Assembly: GCA_012841565.1 (NCBI GenBank)
Contig: DUUM01000148.1
Location: 1 to 54,582, forward strand
Origin: Candidatus Epulonipiscium sp.
Lineage (GTDB): Bacteria; Bacillota_A; Clostridia; Lachnospirales; Cellulosilyticaceae
Direction: 5' to 3'
Length of the DNA: 54,582 bases
Shown here: positions 7,869 through 16,280 of the stretch, piece by piece
Numbering within the stretch: position 1 is the first letter of the stretch
Layout: each line of letters opens with the position of its first letter
The notes under the pieces: model-generated
The model's database searches: none
Told to the model about the DNA's origin: nothing
What the model saw: only the letters and a program-made list of their open reading frames with translations
Position numbers and translations under genes: made by a program

Positions 7869-9944
7869 TTATTTATCTTCTGCTCGGTCTGCAATAACTT
7901 GCTCCTGAACCTCACTTGACGCCTCATCATAGCGCTCAAATCGGTACATAACCTCGCCTCGCCCTTGGGTAAGTGACCTTAGATCTGTTGGATAGTTATA
8001 CATCTCCGCCATGGGAACCTCGGCAATAATAACTTGCCTTGAACCATTTAATTCCATGCCTAGCATACGGCCCCTACGTTTTTTCATATCACCCATAATA
8101 TCACCTGTATACTCATCTGGAATGGTAATTTCTGCATATGCAATTGGCTCAAGAATAATTGGAGTTGCTTTTTCCATACCATTTTTAAATGCTACTGTGG
8201 TGGCTATTTTAAAAGCCATCTCTGACGAATCTACTGGGTGATAAGACCCTTCTACTAAGGTAGCTTTTATTCCTACGACTGGGTACCCTGCTAAAACACC
8301 TTTTTGAACAGATTCCTCAAGGCCCTTTTCTACTGCTGGGAAGTATTGTCTTGGAACGGATCCTCCAAATACCTTTTCTTCAAATACAAATGGAACACTA
8401 AGATCTCCAAGTGGTTCAAACGCCATAACAACGTCGCCGAACTGACCATGTCCTCCTGACTGTTTCTTATGCCTACCTCTTACTTGTGCTGATCCTTTAA
8501 TGGTTTCTCTGTAACGGGTTGTCGGCATCTTAAGATCTACTTCTACCTTAAACTTGCTCTTTAACATATTTACGATTATATCGAGTTGCTGTTGCCCCAT
8601 GCCATAGATGACTGTTTCACGTGTTTCTACGTCATACTCCGTGTAGAATGTTGGATCTTCTGACATCAGTCTTTGGATTGCACCTGATAGCTTTTCTTCG
8701 TCTCCTTTACCTCTTGGGAAGATAGCTCTTTTTAGGTAAGGGATTGGGAAAACAATAGGTGGATACTGTATATAGGCATCCTTTTCGTATAATGTATCAT
8801 TTATAACAGTGTCTTTAAGTTTTGCAACGGCTCCAATATCACCCGCTACTAACTCATCCACTTCAATTTGCTCTTTACCTCTAAAAACATATATTCTAGA
8901 TAATTTTTCTGCTTCTTTTGTACGTGCATTATATAATACATCATCTGCTTTTACTGTTCCTGAGCGAACTTTGAAGAATGTAAATCGACCGATAAATGGG
9001 TCTACAATTGTTTTAAAGACAAACAAGGAAGTCTTGTCTGTGGCTTCACACTTTCTAAGAACTTCATTTTCTCCCGTTTCATCTCTCCCAAAATTCTCTT
9101 GGTGAAGAATTTCTGGGGATGGACAATATCTAATGAGTGAGTTGAGTAATATGGTGATTCCTGCACTCATTGTTCCTGCGCCACAAAATACTGGCACAAT
9201 GGTTCCCGCTATAACACTATCGCGAATAGCATCTGTTATTTCATCTGCGCTTATTTCTTCGTCTGCAAAATATTTTTCCATAAGAACTTCATTTGTTTCA
9301 GCTACTGCTTCTAATATCATTGTACGGGCCGGGATAATTAAATCATCCATTCCTTCTGGAAGGTCACAATCTTCTGTTTGCTTACCCACGTACCTACGCC
9401 CTACCATACGTACAATATCAATATATCCTACAAATTTTCCATCTTCATACCAAGGTACTTGCATAGGTGCAATACTGTTTCCATATCTTTGTTTTAATTC
9501 TTTTAAGATTCTCGGCATATTTGCATTTTCTAAATCCATTCCTGTAATATAAATCATTCTTGGAAGTCCTGCATCTGCTGCAAATTTCCATGCTTTTTGT
9601 GCTCCTATTTCAAGACCTGAAGCAGCATTAATCACAATAACTGCTGTATCTGCTATTCTAAGTGCTTGCTCTACTTCACCTGTAAAATCATCATATCCAG
9701 GTGCATCTAAAATATTAATTTTATGTTCTTTCCATTCAACCGGGATGACTGATGTCTTTATTGAGAATTTGCGTTTGATTTCTTCTGGATCATAATCACT
9801 GACTGTGTTACCACTTTCAATCGTTCCTCGTCTGTTAATTGTTCCAGTTGTACGAAGTACCGCTTCTGCAAGGGTTGTTTTCCCTGCACCCCCATGTCCC
9901 ATTAATACTACATTACGAATTTGACCTGTGTTATATTTTTTCAT
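7869..9944 (-). CDS. Elongation factor G-like GTPase (EF-G paralogue)
   Basis: 691 residues, the full EF-G domain layout: G domain (1-280), domain II (about 300-385), domains III-V to the end. The P-loop is GHGGAGKT (16-23) and G3 is DAPGYDDF (79-86). G4, normally NKxD, reads TGMD at 133-136, so two of the guanine-specificity residues differ. GHGGAGKTT-type P-loops are characteristic of the EF-G-like paralogue group, not of the main EF-G, which sits in the str operon elsewhere. Role unknown; possibly a translation-associated GTPase. Start ATG 9944 follows GGAGGG. The gene is single, with a terminator just after it, and is divergent from the aromatic operon. Confidence 0.88.
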   Translation of the reverse strand: MKKYNTGQIRNVVLMGHGGAGKTTLAEAVLRTTGTINRRGTIESGNTVSDYDPEEIKRKFSIKTSVIPVEWKEHKINILDAPGYDDFTGEVEQALRIADTAVIVINAASGLEIGAQKAWKFAADAGLPRMIYITGMDLENANMPRILKELKQRYGNSIAPMQVPWYEDGKFVGYIDIVRMVGRRYVGKQTEDCDLPEGMDDLIIPARTMILEAVAETNEVLMEKYFADEEISADEITDAIRDSVIAGTIVPVFCGAGTMSAGITILLNSLIRYCPSPEILHQENFGRDETGENEVLRKCEATDKTSLFVFKTIVDPFIGRFTFFKVRSGTVKADDVLYNARTKEAEKLSRIYVFRGKEQIEVDELVAGDIGAVAKLKDTVINDTLYEKDAYIQYPPIVFPIPYLKRAIFPRGKGDEEKLSGAIQRLMSEDPTFYTEYDVETRETVIYGMGQQQLDIIVNMLKSKFKVEVDLKMPTTRYRETIKGSAQVRGRHKKQSGGHGQFGDVVMAFEPLGDLSVPFVFEEKVFGGSVPRQYFPAVEKGLEESVQKGVLAGYPVVGIKATLVEGSYHPVDSSEMAFKIATTVAFKNGMEKATPIILEPIAYAEITIPDEYTGDIMGDMKKRRGRMLGMELNGSRQVIIAEVPMAEMYNYPTDLRSLTQGRGEVMYRFERYDEASSEVQEQVIADRAEDK

Positions 9945-10253
9945 ATTTTATAACCCTCCTGCCTTATTTATGTAGTTTCTTTTTGTGTTTAATGTGATTC
10001 CATAATTAATATGATGGCGTTTTTGAACTTTACTAGAGCCTTACTATATGTTTTCTACATTATTCACAAAAACCCTTTTTTATTTCTTATTTTTTTGTAT
10101 TATTTTTATAGTTGTTTTATTATTCTAAATTGTGACTTCTCTGTTTTTGTAACTTGCATATATCCTCTACTTTTATTGACATACTTATTTTCTCATTGTA
10201 AAATGGAAACTATTAAAACGTTATATACATACATACACGACGAGGTGAATCTG
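9945..10253. other. Intergenic region between divergent genes
   Basis: About 310 T-rich bases. It holds the ribosome binding site of the EF-G-like gene at the left and the promoter of the aromatic operon at 10176-10204. An open frame on the plus strand from 10011 runs into the aminotransferase, but it encodes a low-complexity Phe/Tyr/Leu peptide and contains the promoter, so I do not treat it as part of the protein. No T-box is visible. Confidence 0.7.
10176..10204 (+). promoter_or_regulatory. Sigma-A type promoter of the aromatic operon
   Basis: Consensus -35 TTGACA (10176-10181), 17-base spacer ending in TTG, -10 TAAAAT (10199-10204). Transcription would start near 10211, about 43 bases before the ATG at 10254. 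Confidence 0.8.
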
Positions 10254-11333
10254 ATGAATATTAAGTACAGAAAAGAAATCAATTATATGAGGCCATATAT
10301 TCCTGGCAAGCCAATTGAAGATGTTCAAAAAGAACTTGGACTAGATGAAGTTGTTAAACTTGCATCGAATGAAAATCCACTTGGTTGTTCTTCCATGGCC
10401 CAAGAAGCTATTATAGAAAACCTAAATATACTGTCCCTTTATCCTGATGGTAATACCGGAAAGCTTAGAAGTGCTCTTGCAAAGCACTTAAATGTAACAG
10501 AAGACCAATTAATTTTTGGTGCTGGCTCTGATGAAATTCTAGGCGTTTTAGCTGAAGTTTTTTTATGTCCTAATGAAGAATTACTTACCTCTGACCAGAG
10601 TTTCCCCCGTTATGACTCTGCTGCACATCTAATGGGCGGTAAAATTGTAAAGGTGCCCCTTACCAATTACACTTATGATTTAGCTAAAATGAAAGAGTTT
10701 GTAAACGAAAAGACAAAGCTAGTAATCTTAGCAAATCCTAATAACCCCACAGGTACTTATTTTACACAAACTAGCCTAGTGGACTTTTTAGATTGTGTTC
10801 CTGATCATGTTATGGTTGTACTTGACGAAGCTTATTATGAATATGCGGATGCGGATGATTATCCTAACTCTCTTGCACTTTTAGAAAAATACAGCAATAT
10901 TATTATCCTTAGAACATTTTCTAAAGCATACGGTCTTGCATCCCTTCGTGTTGGTTATGGAATTGCATCTGCTGAAATTGTTGAACTTTTAAATAGAGTC
11001 CGCAATCCTTTTAACGTCAATACTTTGGCACAAGTAGCAGCTATTGCTAGCTTAAAAGACCAAGATTTTGTAACCAAAGCCATTACACTTAATAAAGAAT
11101 CTAAAACTTACCTTTACAAGGAGCTTACACAAATGGCAATCCCTTTTGTACCTACTCAAGCTAACTTTGTTATGTTTGATGCTAAAAGACCTTCGGATGT
11201 TCTTTTTGAAAAGTTTCAAGAAAAAGGATATATTATCCGCCCTGCTTTTGGCGTACCAAATTGGGTTAGGGTAACCCTAGGTACCATGGAGCAAATGGAA
11301 GGCTTTGTAAAAGTACTCAAAGAAATTTACTAA
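10254..11333 (+). CDS. hisC: Histidinol-phosphate/aromatic aminotransferase
   Basis: 359-residue fold-type I PLP-dependent aminotransferase of the HisC family. Motifs: ASNENPLG (about 37-44), the Asn in ANPNNPTGT, the Asp in VVLDEAYYEY, and the PLP lysine in FSKAYGLASLRVGYG; the Arg near the C-terminus (RVTLG) binds the substrate carboxylate. The ATG at 10254 follows CGAGGTGA; longer in-frame starts lie upstream of the promoter. It is followed by tyrA (12 bases) and aroA, and no his genes are near, so its main job here is probably the transamination of phenylpyruvate/4-hydroxyphenylpyruvate. HisC-type enzymes can serve both pathways. Confidence 0.9.
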   Translation: MNIKYRKEINYMRPYIPGKPIEDVQKELGLDEVVKLASNENPLGCSSMAQEAIIENLNILSLYPDGNTGKLRSALAKHLNVTEDQLIFGAGSDEILGVLAEVFLCPNEELLTSDQSFPRYDSAAHLMGGKIVKVPLTNYTYDLAKMKEFVNEKTKLVILANPNNPTGTYFTQTSLVDFLDCVPDHVMVVLDEAYYEYADADDYPNSLALLEKYSNIIILRTFSKAYGLASLRVGYGIASAEIVELLNRVRNPFNVNTLAQVAAIASLKDQDFVTKAITLNKESKTYLYKELTQMAIPFVPTQANFVMFDAKRPSDVLFEKFQEKGYIIRPAFGVPNWVRVTLGTMEQMEGFVKVLKEIY

Positions 11334-11345
11334 GGAGAGTCAATT

Positions 11346-12446
11346 ATGAATATTGGTATTATTGGGCTAGGTTTACTTGGGGGTTCTTTGGCAAAAGCTT
11401 TTAAAAAAGCAAATGCACAAAATAGTTATATAATTGGTTCCGATACATGCCTTGACACACTCCAAAAGGCAATAAAAGAGGGGGCCATCGATCATTGTTC
11501 CTCTGGGATCGATGCTTCTTTTTCCACATGTTCTGTTATTTTTGTCTGTACACCTGTCGCACATATCCCCGCAGTCGTTCGACAGCTAATTCCTTATATT
11601 TCTAAGGATTGTATTATCACCGATGTAGGCAGCACTAAATACGAGATTATTCAGCAAGTCCAAGAGATATTAGATGAGAAAAAATCTCCTGCTTATTTTA
11701 TAGGTGGCCACCCTATGGCAGGTTCTGAAGCGTCGGGATATAGCTCTTCTAAAGCTCATCTGTTCCAAAATGCTTATTATATTATTACGCCTGCTGGGAA
11801 TACGCCTGACTTTATTGCATTTATTTTAAAAAAGTTAGTGGAACGTATTGGTGCTATTCCCATTGTTATATCACCGTCTTACCACGACTTTGCAACTGCC
11901 TCTATTAGTCACGTTCCTCATGTTATTGCCGCTGGCCTTGTTCATTTAATTAAAGACTCTGACGGGGAAAAAAATCTACTGCACACTTTAGCGGCTGGCG
12001 GATTTAAAGATATTACTAGAATTGCATCTTCCAACCCTGATTTATGGCGGGATATTTGCTTTACAAACAAGGTTCAGATTTTAAAAATGTTAAAACGCTA
12101 CGTACAAATTTTAGAAGACGTGACCTGTGCTATTGAAACTGATCAAGAAGAGTGGATTTTTAATTATTTTAAAGATGCAAAAGGGTATCGTGATACTTTT
12201 ACTTCCAACTCTCCTGGATTATTACCAAAAACACATATTTTATTCGTTGATATTCAAGATAATCCTGGAATGATTGCTAGAATCGCTACTTTACTCAGTG
12301 ATAATGGTATTAATATTAAAAACATTGGAATTGTTAATCATAGAGAATTTCAAGGTGGTGTCCTTCAAATTATCTTTGAGAAAAAATCTCATATGATTGA
12401 TAGTATGCAACTTTTAGCCCTTCATGATTATAGAACTTTTTATTAA
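11346..12446 (+). CDS. tyrA: Prephenate dehydrogenase with ACT domain
   Basis: 366 residues. Converts prephenate to 4-hydroxyphenylpyruvate with NAD(P)+ in tyrosine synthesis. N-terminal Rossmann fold with GIIGLGLLGGSLA (residues 3-15), then GGHPMAGSEASGY (about 124-136) containing the catalytic His, and SHVPH in the helical dimerisation domain. The C-terminal about 75 residues (LFVDIQDNPGMIARIATLL...) form an ACT domain, which usually gives feedback control by tyrosine. Start ATG 11346 follows AAGGAGAG. Middle gene of the hisC-tyrA-aroA operon. Confidence 0.95.
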   Translation: MNIGIIGLGLLGGSLAKAFKKANAQNSYIIGSDTCLDTLQKAIKEGAIDHCSSGIDASFSTCSVIFVCTPVAHIPAVVRQLIPYISKDCIITDVGSTKYEIIQQVQEILDEKKSPAYFIGGHPMAGSEASGYSSSKAHLFQNAYYIITPAGNTPDFIAFILKKLVERIGAIPIVISPSYHDFATASISHVPHVIAAGLVHLIKDSDGEKNLLHTLAAGGFKDITRIASSNPDLWRDICFTNKVQILKMLKRYVQILEDVTCAIETDQEEWIFNYFKDAKGYRDTFTSNSPGLLPKTHILFVDIQDNPGMIARIATLLSDNGINIKNIGIVNHREFQGGVLQIIFEKKSHMIDSMQLLALHDYRTFY

Positions 12447-12476
12447 ATCTTTAATGATAGATATAGGAGGATTTTA

Positions 12477-13748
12477 ATGGTTATTACTAAAACGACTAAT
12501 ATAAATGCAAACATTACAATCCCAGGGGATAAGTCCATATCCCATCGGGCTGTCATGTTGGGCTCGTTAGCTAAGGGAATTACAAGGGTAAAAAACTTTT
12601 TAATCGGCGATGATTGCTTAGCCACCATAAAATGCTTTGAGCAAATGGGTATAAAAATCACCCAAGACAAGGACATAACAATCTATGGCAATGGTTTAAA
12701 CGGTCTCAAACAGCCCTCTATGCCACTGGATGTTGGAAATAGTGGCACCACTATAAGGCTTTTATCAGGGATTCTTGCAGGACAGGACTTTAGCACTACC
12801 ATTAGCGGCGATGATTCTATAGAACATAGACCCATGAACCGCATATTGATTCCTTTAAGACAAATGAACGCAGACATTACTGCTTCTAAGGATAATAGTT
12901 ATGCACCTCTTCATATAAAACCGTCTACGCTTCAAAATACCCTCTATAACTCACCTGTTGCTAGTGCTCAAGTAAAGTCTTCCGTACTTTTAGCTGGCTT
13001 ATATACAGAGGGTGAAACGAGTGTTGTTGAACCTGTTTTATCTAGAAATCATACAGAACTTATGCTTACAGGCTTCGGAGCAAAAGTTATATCCAGGGGC
13101 ACCCAAGCAACTGTTGAAGGTTTCCCTGCTTTACAAGGCCTTGATATTAATATCCCTGGGGATATTTCTTCTGCCGCTTTTTTCCTTGTTGCCGGACTAA
13201 TTGTTCCAAGTTCCGAAATTTATATGGAAAACATTGGGGTTAATCCCACTAGGGCTGGTATTATTACTGTGCTACAAGATATGGGCGGAGATATTACACT
13301 TCATAACCAACGTATAGAGTGCGGGGAACCTGTTTGTGATATACTTGTGCGCTCTTCCGATTTAAAGGCAACATCTATTTCAGGTGATATTATTCCTACT
13401 CTCATTGACGAAATTCCAGTGATTGCAGTAGCTGCATGTTTTGCTAAAGGTACCACAACTATATCTGATGCTAAAGAGCTTAAAGTAAAAGAATGTGATC
13501 GCATAGCTGTTATGACCTGTGAACTGAGTAAAATGGGCGCTGATATTGTAGCAACAGATGATGGCCTTATTATAACAGGAACAAGTCACTTAACCGGAGC
13601 CCCTATAGAAACCCACGGAGATCACAGGGTTGCTATGTCCCTAGCAATTGCTGGTTTAGTCTCTGAAGGCGAAACACTTATCCACAATAGTGATTGCGTT
13701 AATATATCTTTTCCACAGTTTTTTAAAATTCTAGATGAGTTGTGTTAA
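12477..13748 (+). CDS. aroA: 3-phosphoshikimate 1-carboxyvinyltransferase (EPSP synthase)
   Basis: 423 residues, normal length. Joins shikimate-3-phosphate and phosphoenolpyruvate in the shikimate pathway. Visible motifs: GDKSISHRA (about 18-26), GNSGTTIRLLSG (about 87-98), the RPM loop in SIEHRPMNR, DEIPVIAV and KECDR, and HGDHRVAMSLA near residue 383. The Gly in the GNSGT motif is followed by Thr-Thr rather than the GNAGTA form of class I enzymes, so this resembles class II-like enzymes. Start ATG 12477 follows GGAGG. Last gene of the operon. Confidence 0.96.
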   Translation: MVITKTTNINANITIPGDKSISHRAVMLGSLAKGITRVKNFLIGDDCLATIKCFEQMGIKITQDKDITIYGNGLNGLKQPSMPLDVGNSGTTIRLLSGILAGQDFSTTISGDDSIEHRPMNRILIPLRQMNADITASKDNSYAPLHIKPSTLQNTLYNSPVASAQVKSSVLLAGLYTEGETSVVEPVLSRNHTELMLTGFGAKVISRGTQATVEGFPALQGLDINIPGDISSAAFFLVAGLIVPSSEIYMENIGVNPTRAGIITVLQDMGGDITLHNQRIECGEPVCDILVRSSDLKATSISGDIIPTLIDEIPVIAVAACFAKGTTTISDAKELKVKECDRIAVMTCELSKMGADIVATDDGLIITGTSHLTGAPIETHGDHRVAMSLAIAGLVSEGETLIHNSDCVNISFPQFFKILDELC

Positions 13749-13781
13749 TACTTGCTTTTAAAATACAAAATAGCGCAAAGA

Positions 13782-13807
13782 AAAGCGACAGCAAATGCTG
13801 TCGCTTT
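13782..13807 (+). terminator. Terminator of the aromatic operon
   Basis: Perfect 12-bp stem AAAGCGACAGCA / TGCTGTCGCTTT with a 2-base loop, 34 bases after the aroA stop codon, followed by GTATTT. Confidence 0.8.
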
Positions 13808-13912
13808 GTATTTCATATTTGCCCAACTAAGGGTTTTTGAATATTTATGTTTAGATAATGTTGAAAAAATATGATTTATGTCCTTTTATATTATCATATG
13901 TTGATAGTATTG

Positions 13913-14431
13913 TCAAAGTGAAAGTATTTTATTCATTTCTTGTGAAATATATTTTTTATCCGTAATCACATCATAAAATCCTTTGTTAAAATAAAGTCTT
14001 TGCGCATCAACTGTTCGCATATCACTAATTTGCATACGTGTTGCAAGACCATTCTTAAAATCTTTAACTTGAATATCAATTTGAAAATCTGGATCTGCGT
14101 CTAAAGAATTTATCTTTACTGATGTGGTTGGTATGATTATAAATTTACTTTTAAAATATTTTAAAACATAACACCAATGTCCACCGTATAATTCTTTAGG
14201 AAAGCCTCTTGTAAGATTAAAATATGCTATTTGATGCATTTGTGGTAACTTTTTAGGTTTATAAAAAGTCGTTGATGGGTCCCCTGTTTGCTTTGGTGTT
14301 AGGTTGTTATAAAAATATGTAAGCTGACCTACCAAATATTCAAGATCTGTCACAAACCCTTCAACATCTCTATAATTTTCTAAATTCCCCAACATATCAG
14401 CTACCCCATTCATCCGGTTTTTAATATCCAT
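13913..14431 (-). CDS. PemK/MazF-like domain protein
   Basis: 172 residues. Residues about 65-165 resemble the PemK/MazF toxin fold: IAYFNL at the first strand, GGHWCYVLKYFKSKFIIIPTTSV (GG-His, then hydrophobic strands and a PTTS motif), and a C-terminal IQVKDF...ATRMQISDMRTVDAQRLYF, where toxins have a similar strand-Arg-Thr-Asp segment. The first about 45 residues form an extra acidic helix and the linker 46-64 is Thr/Pro rich. No small antitoxin gene is adjacent, so it may be a solitary toxin, a phage-derived remnant, or a non-toxic relative. Start ATG 14431 follows GGGAGG. Confidence 0.6.
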   Translation of the reverse strand: MDIKNRMNGVADMLGNLENYRDVEGFVTDLEYLVGQLTYFYNNLTPKQTGDPSTTFYKPKKLPQMHQIAYFNLTRGFPKELYGGHWCYVLKYFKSKFIIIPTTSVKINSLDADPDFQIDIQVKDFKNGLATRMQISDMRTVDAQRLYFNKGFYDVITDKKYISQEMNKILSL

Positions 14432-14492
14432 GTCATCCTCCCTTCTCTAAAATTCCCCTACCTAAGGATTATAACATTAATAGATTGAGATT

Positions 14493-14522
14493 AAAAGGAT
14501 AAAATGCTTATTTTATCCTTTT
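14493..14522 (-). terminator. Terminator after purH
   Basis: Stem AAAAGGATAAAA (14493-14504) against TTTTATCCTTTT (14511-14522), just after the purH stop codon. The T-rich arm follows the stem on the minus strand. Confidence 0.75.
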
Positions 14523-14532
14523 TGTGTAAGTT

Positions 14533-16101
14533 TTAGTGTTTAAAATGTCTCATCCCTGTAAACACCATTGTGATACCATGTTGGTTACAAGCATCAATAG
14601 ATTCCTGGTCTTTAATGGATCCCCCTGGTTGTATAATTGCTTTAATACCTGCTGCTGCTGCTGAAATAACAACATCCGAAAATGGGAAAAAGGCATCAGA
14701 TGCTAGGACGCTTCCCATTACCCCTTCTTTTCCTAAAAACTCTATACCATGATCAATTGATTGATTAGCAGCCCAAATTCTATTCGTTTGGCCCCCTCCT
14801 AAACCAACAGACTGACCATCTTTGGCAAGAGCAATTCCATTTGACTTAACATGCTTTACAATTTTCCATGCAAATAATAAATCTTCCATTTCCTTTTCTG
14901 TTGGTTGTCGATCTGTTACCACTTTTAAATCTTCTTTATCATTAAATAAAACTAAATCTTTGTTTTGTACAATCATACCCCCGCCTACTTTTTTCATATC
15001 ATAAGCTGATTGGTTAACGTAGTCCATATTATCTAATTCTAAAATTCTAAGATTTTTTTTTGTTTGAAGAATTTCTAGTGCATCACCATCATATTCTGGT
15101 GCTATAATAATTTCTAAAAATGTTTTAGTCATTTCCTCAGCTGTTACCTTATCAATCTTTGTATTAGATACTACTACACCACCAAATATAGATAAAGGAT
15201 CTGCGTTATAAGCTTTCATATAAGCATCATAAATTGTATCCCCAGTTCCAACACCACATGGATTAGCATGCTTTGCTGCTATAATAGTTGGCTCTGTAAA
15301 CTCTTTGAGAAGCTCTAATGCCCCGTTGGCATCATTAATATTATTGTATGATAACGCTTTACCATGAATTTGCTTAGCGGCTGCAAGCGTTCCTTCTTTA
15401 CCCGTAACTTCTTCATAAAAAGCTGCATTTTGATGTGGATTTTCACCATATCTCATTTGTTGTACCTTTTCAAATGTTAAGGTTAATGTCTCTGGAAGAT
15501 CTGTTGCTTCTCTTTGCTCTCTCATATAATTTGCAATCATAGCATCGTAGTGAGCAGTGTGTTCAAATACTTTAGATGCGAGATAAAACTTTGTCTTTTG
15601 GGAAACACCACCTTCTGCAATCTCCTTAAGTACAATCTCATAGTCTTTAGGATCTACTATAACTATCACATCTTGACTATTCTTTGCAGCGCTACGAAGC
15701 ATTGTAGGGCCACCTATGTCTATGTTCTCTATGGCCTCCTCTAAAGTTACGCCTTCTTTTAAAATAGTTTCCTTAAAAGGATATAGATTAACAACAACAA
15801 TATCAATTGGCTTAATCCCAAGTTCATCTATTTGTTTCATATGATTTGGATTGCTCCGTACTGCTAGTAAGCCTGCATGAATATTAGGATGTAATGTTTT
15901 AACACGGCCATTTAAGCACTCTGGAAACTCTGTCACTTCTGATATTCCTATAACTTCTACACCAGAATCTTTTAACGCTTTTGCTGTTCCTCCTGTTGAG
16001 ATGATATCAATCCCTAAATCCTTTAGTTTTTCCCCAAACTCTACTATCCCTGTTTTATCTGATACACTTATTAATGCTCTCATTTTTAATACTGCCATCA
16101 T
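14533..16101 (-). CDS. purH: Bifunctional AICAR formyltransferase / IMP cyclohydrolase
   Basis: About 522 residues. Catalyses the last two steps of IMP synthesis. The N-terminal cyclohydrolase domain shows ISVSDKTGI (about 11-19), STGGT, and [10 protein letters not shown]; the AICAR formyltransferase domain shows [24 protein letters not shown] (with the catalytic Lys-His) and a C-terminal [10 protein letters not shown] and SDAFFPF. Two overlapping ATG codons (16101 and 16098) follow AAGGAGG; a third at 16083 matches the usual family start, but is far from the site. The ZTP riboswitch upstream regulates it. Confidence 0.96.
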   Translation of the reverse strand: MMAVLKMRALISVSDKTGIVEFGEKLKDLGIDIISTGGTAKALKDSGVEVIGISEVTEFPECLNGRVKTLHPNIHAGLLAVRSNPNHMKQIDELGIKPIDIVVVNLYPFKETILKEGVTLEEAIENIDIGGPTMLRSAAKNSQDVIVIVDPKDYEIVLKEIAEGGVSQKTKFYLASKVFEHTAHYDAMIANYMREQREATDLPETLTLTFEKVQQMRYGENPHQNAAFYEEVTGKEGTLAAAKQIHGKALSYNNINDANGALELLKEFTEPTIIAAKHANPCGVGTGDTIYDAYMKAYNADPLSIFGGVVVSNTKIDKVTAEEMTKTFLEIIIAPEYDGDALEILQTKKNLRILELDNMDYVNQSAYDMKKVGGGMIVQNKDLVLFNDKEDLKVVTDRQPTEKEMEDLLFAWKIVKHVKSNGIALAKDGQSVGLGGGQTNRIWAANQSIDHGIEFLGKEGVMGSVLASDAFFPFSDVVISAAAAGIKAIIQPGGSIKDQESIDACNQHGITMVFTGMRHFKH

Positions 16102-16138
16102 GATTCCTCCTTGTTTGTGTGTTTATTTATTTTTTATA

Positions 16139-16256
16139 CAAAAAACCGCCCAAACAATACTGTATAAAATACACAATATAGCCCAGACGGTCGACTTCTT
16201 TATATTCCCTTATACTCCCTACAGGTAATCCTGTTGCCGTCAGTTATATAAGGACT
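16139..16256 (-). promoter_or_regulatory. ZTP (pfl) riboswitch with terminator
   Basis: Read on the minus strand from 16254: CCTTATA pairs with TATAAGG (P1), and inside it come CTGACGG, the hairpin ACAGG...CCTGT and GGGAGTAT. Then follows the conserved 3' domain CCGTCTGGGC ending at 16181, whose ACCGTC part pairs with the earlier ACGG. This is the pfl-motif layout. The same CCGTCTGGGC region can pair with GGGCGGT near 16147, which is followed by a run of T residues, a terminator mutually exclusive with the aptamer. ZTP binding would favour reading into purH, matching the known role in folate/one-carbon stress. Confidence 0.88.
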
Positions 16257-16280
16257 TTCTTTTCAAAAACTCTGGAAAGA

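Noticed and set aside
7745..7939. 64-residue open frame downstream of the EF-G-like gene
   Set aside because: It overlaps the EF-G-like C-terminus and its terminator; no ribosome binding site.
10011..10253. In-frame extension of the aminotransferase (81 residues)
   Set aside because: It encodes a Phe/Tyr/Leu-rich low-complexity peptide, contains a consensus promoter, and ends at a well-placed ribosome binding site before ATG 10254.
13913..14431. Complete toxin-antitoxin pair
   Set aside because: Only the PemK-like protein is present; no antitoxin gene lies on either side.
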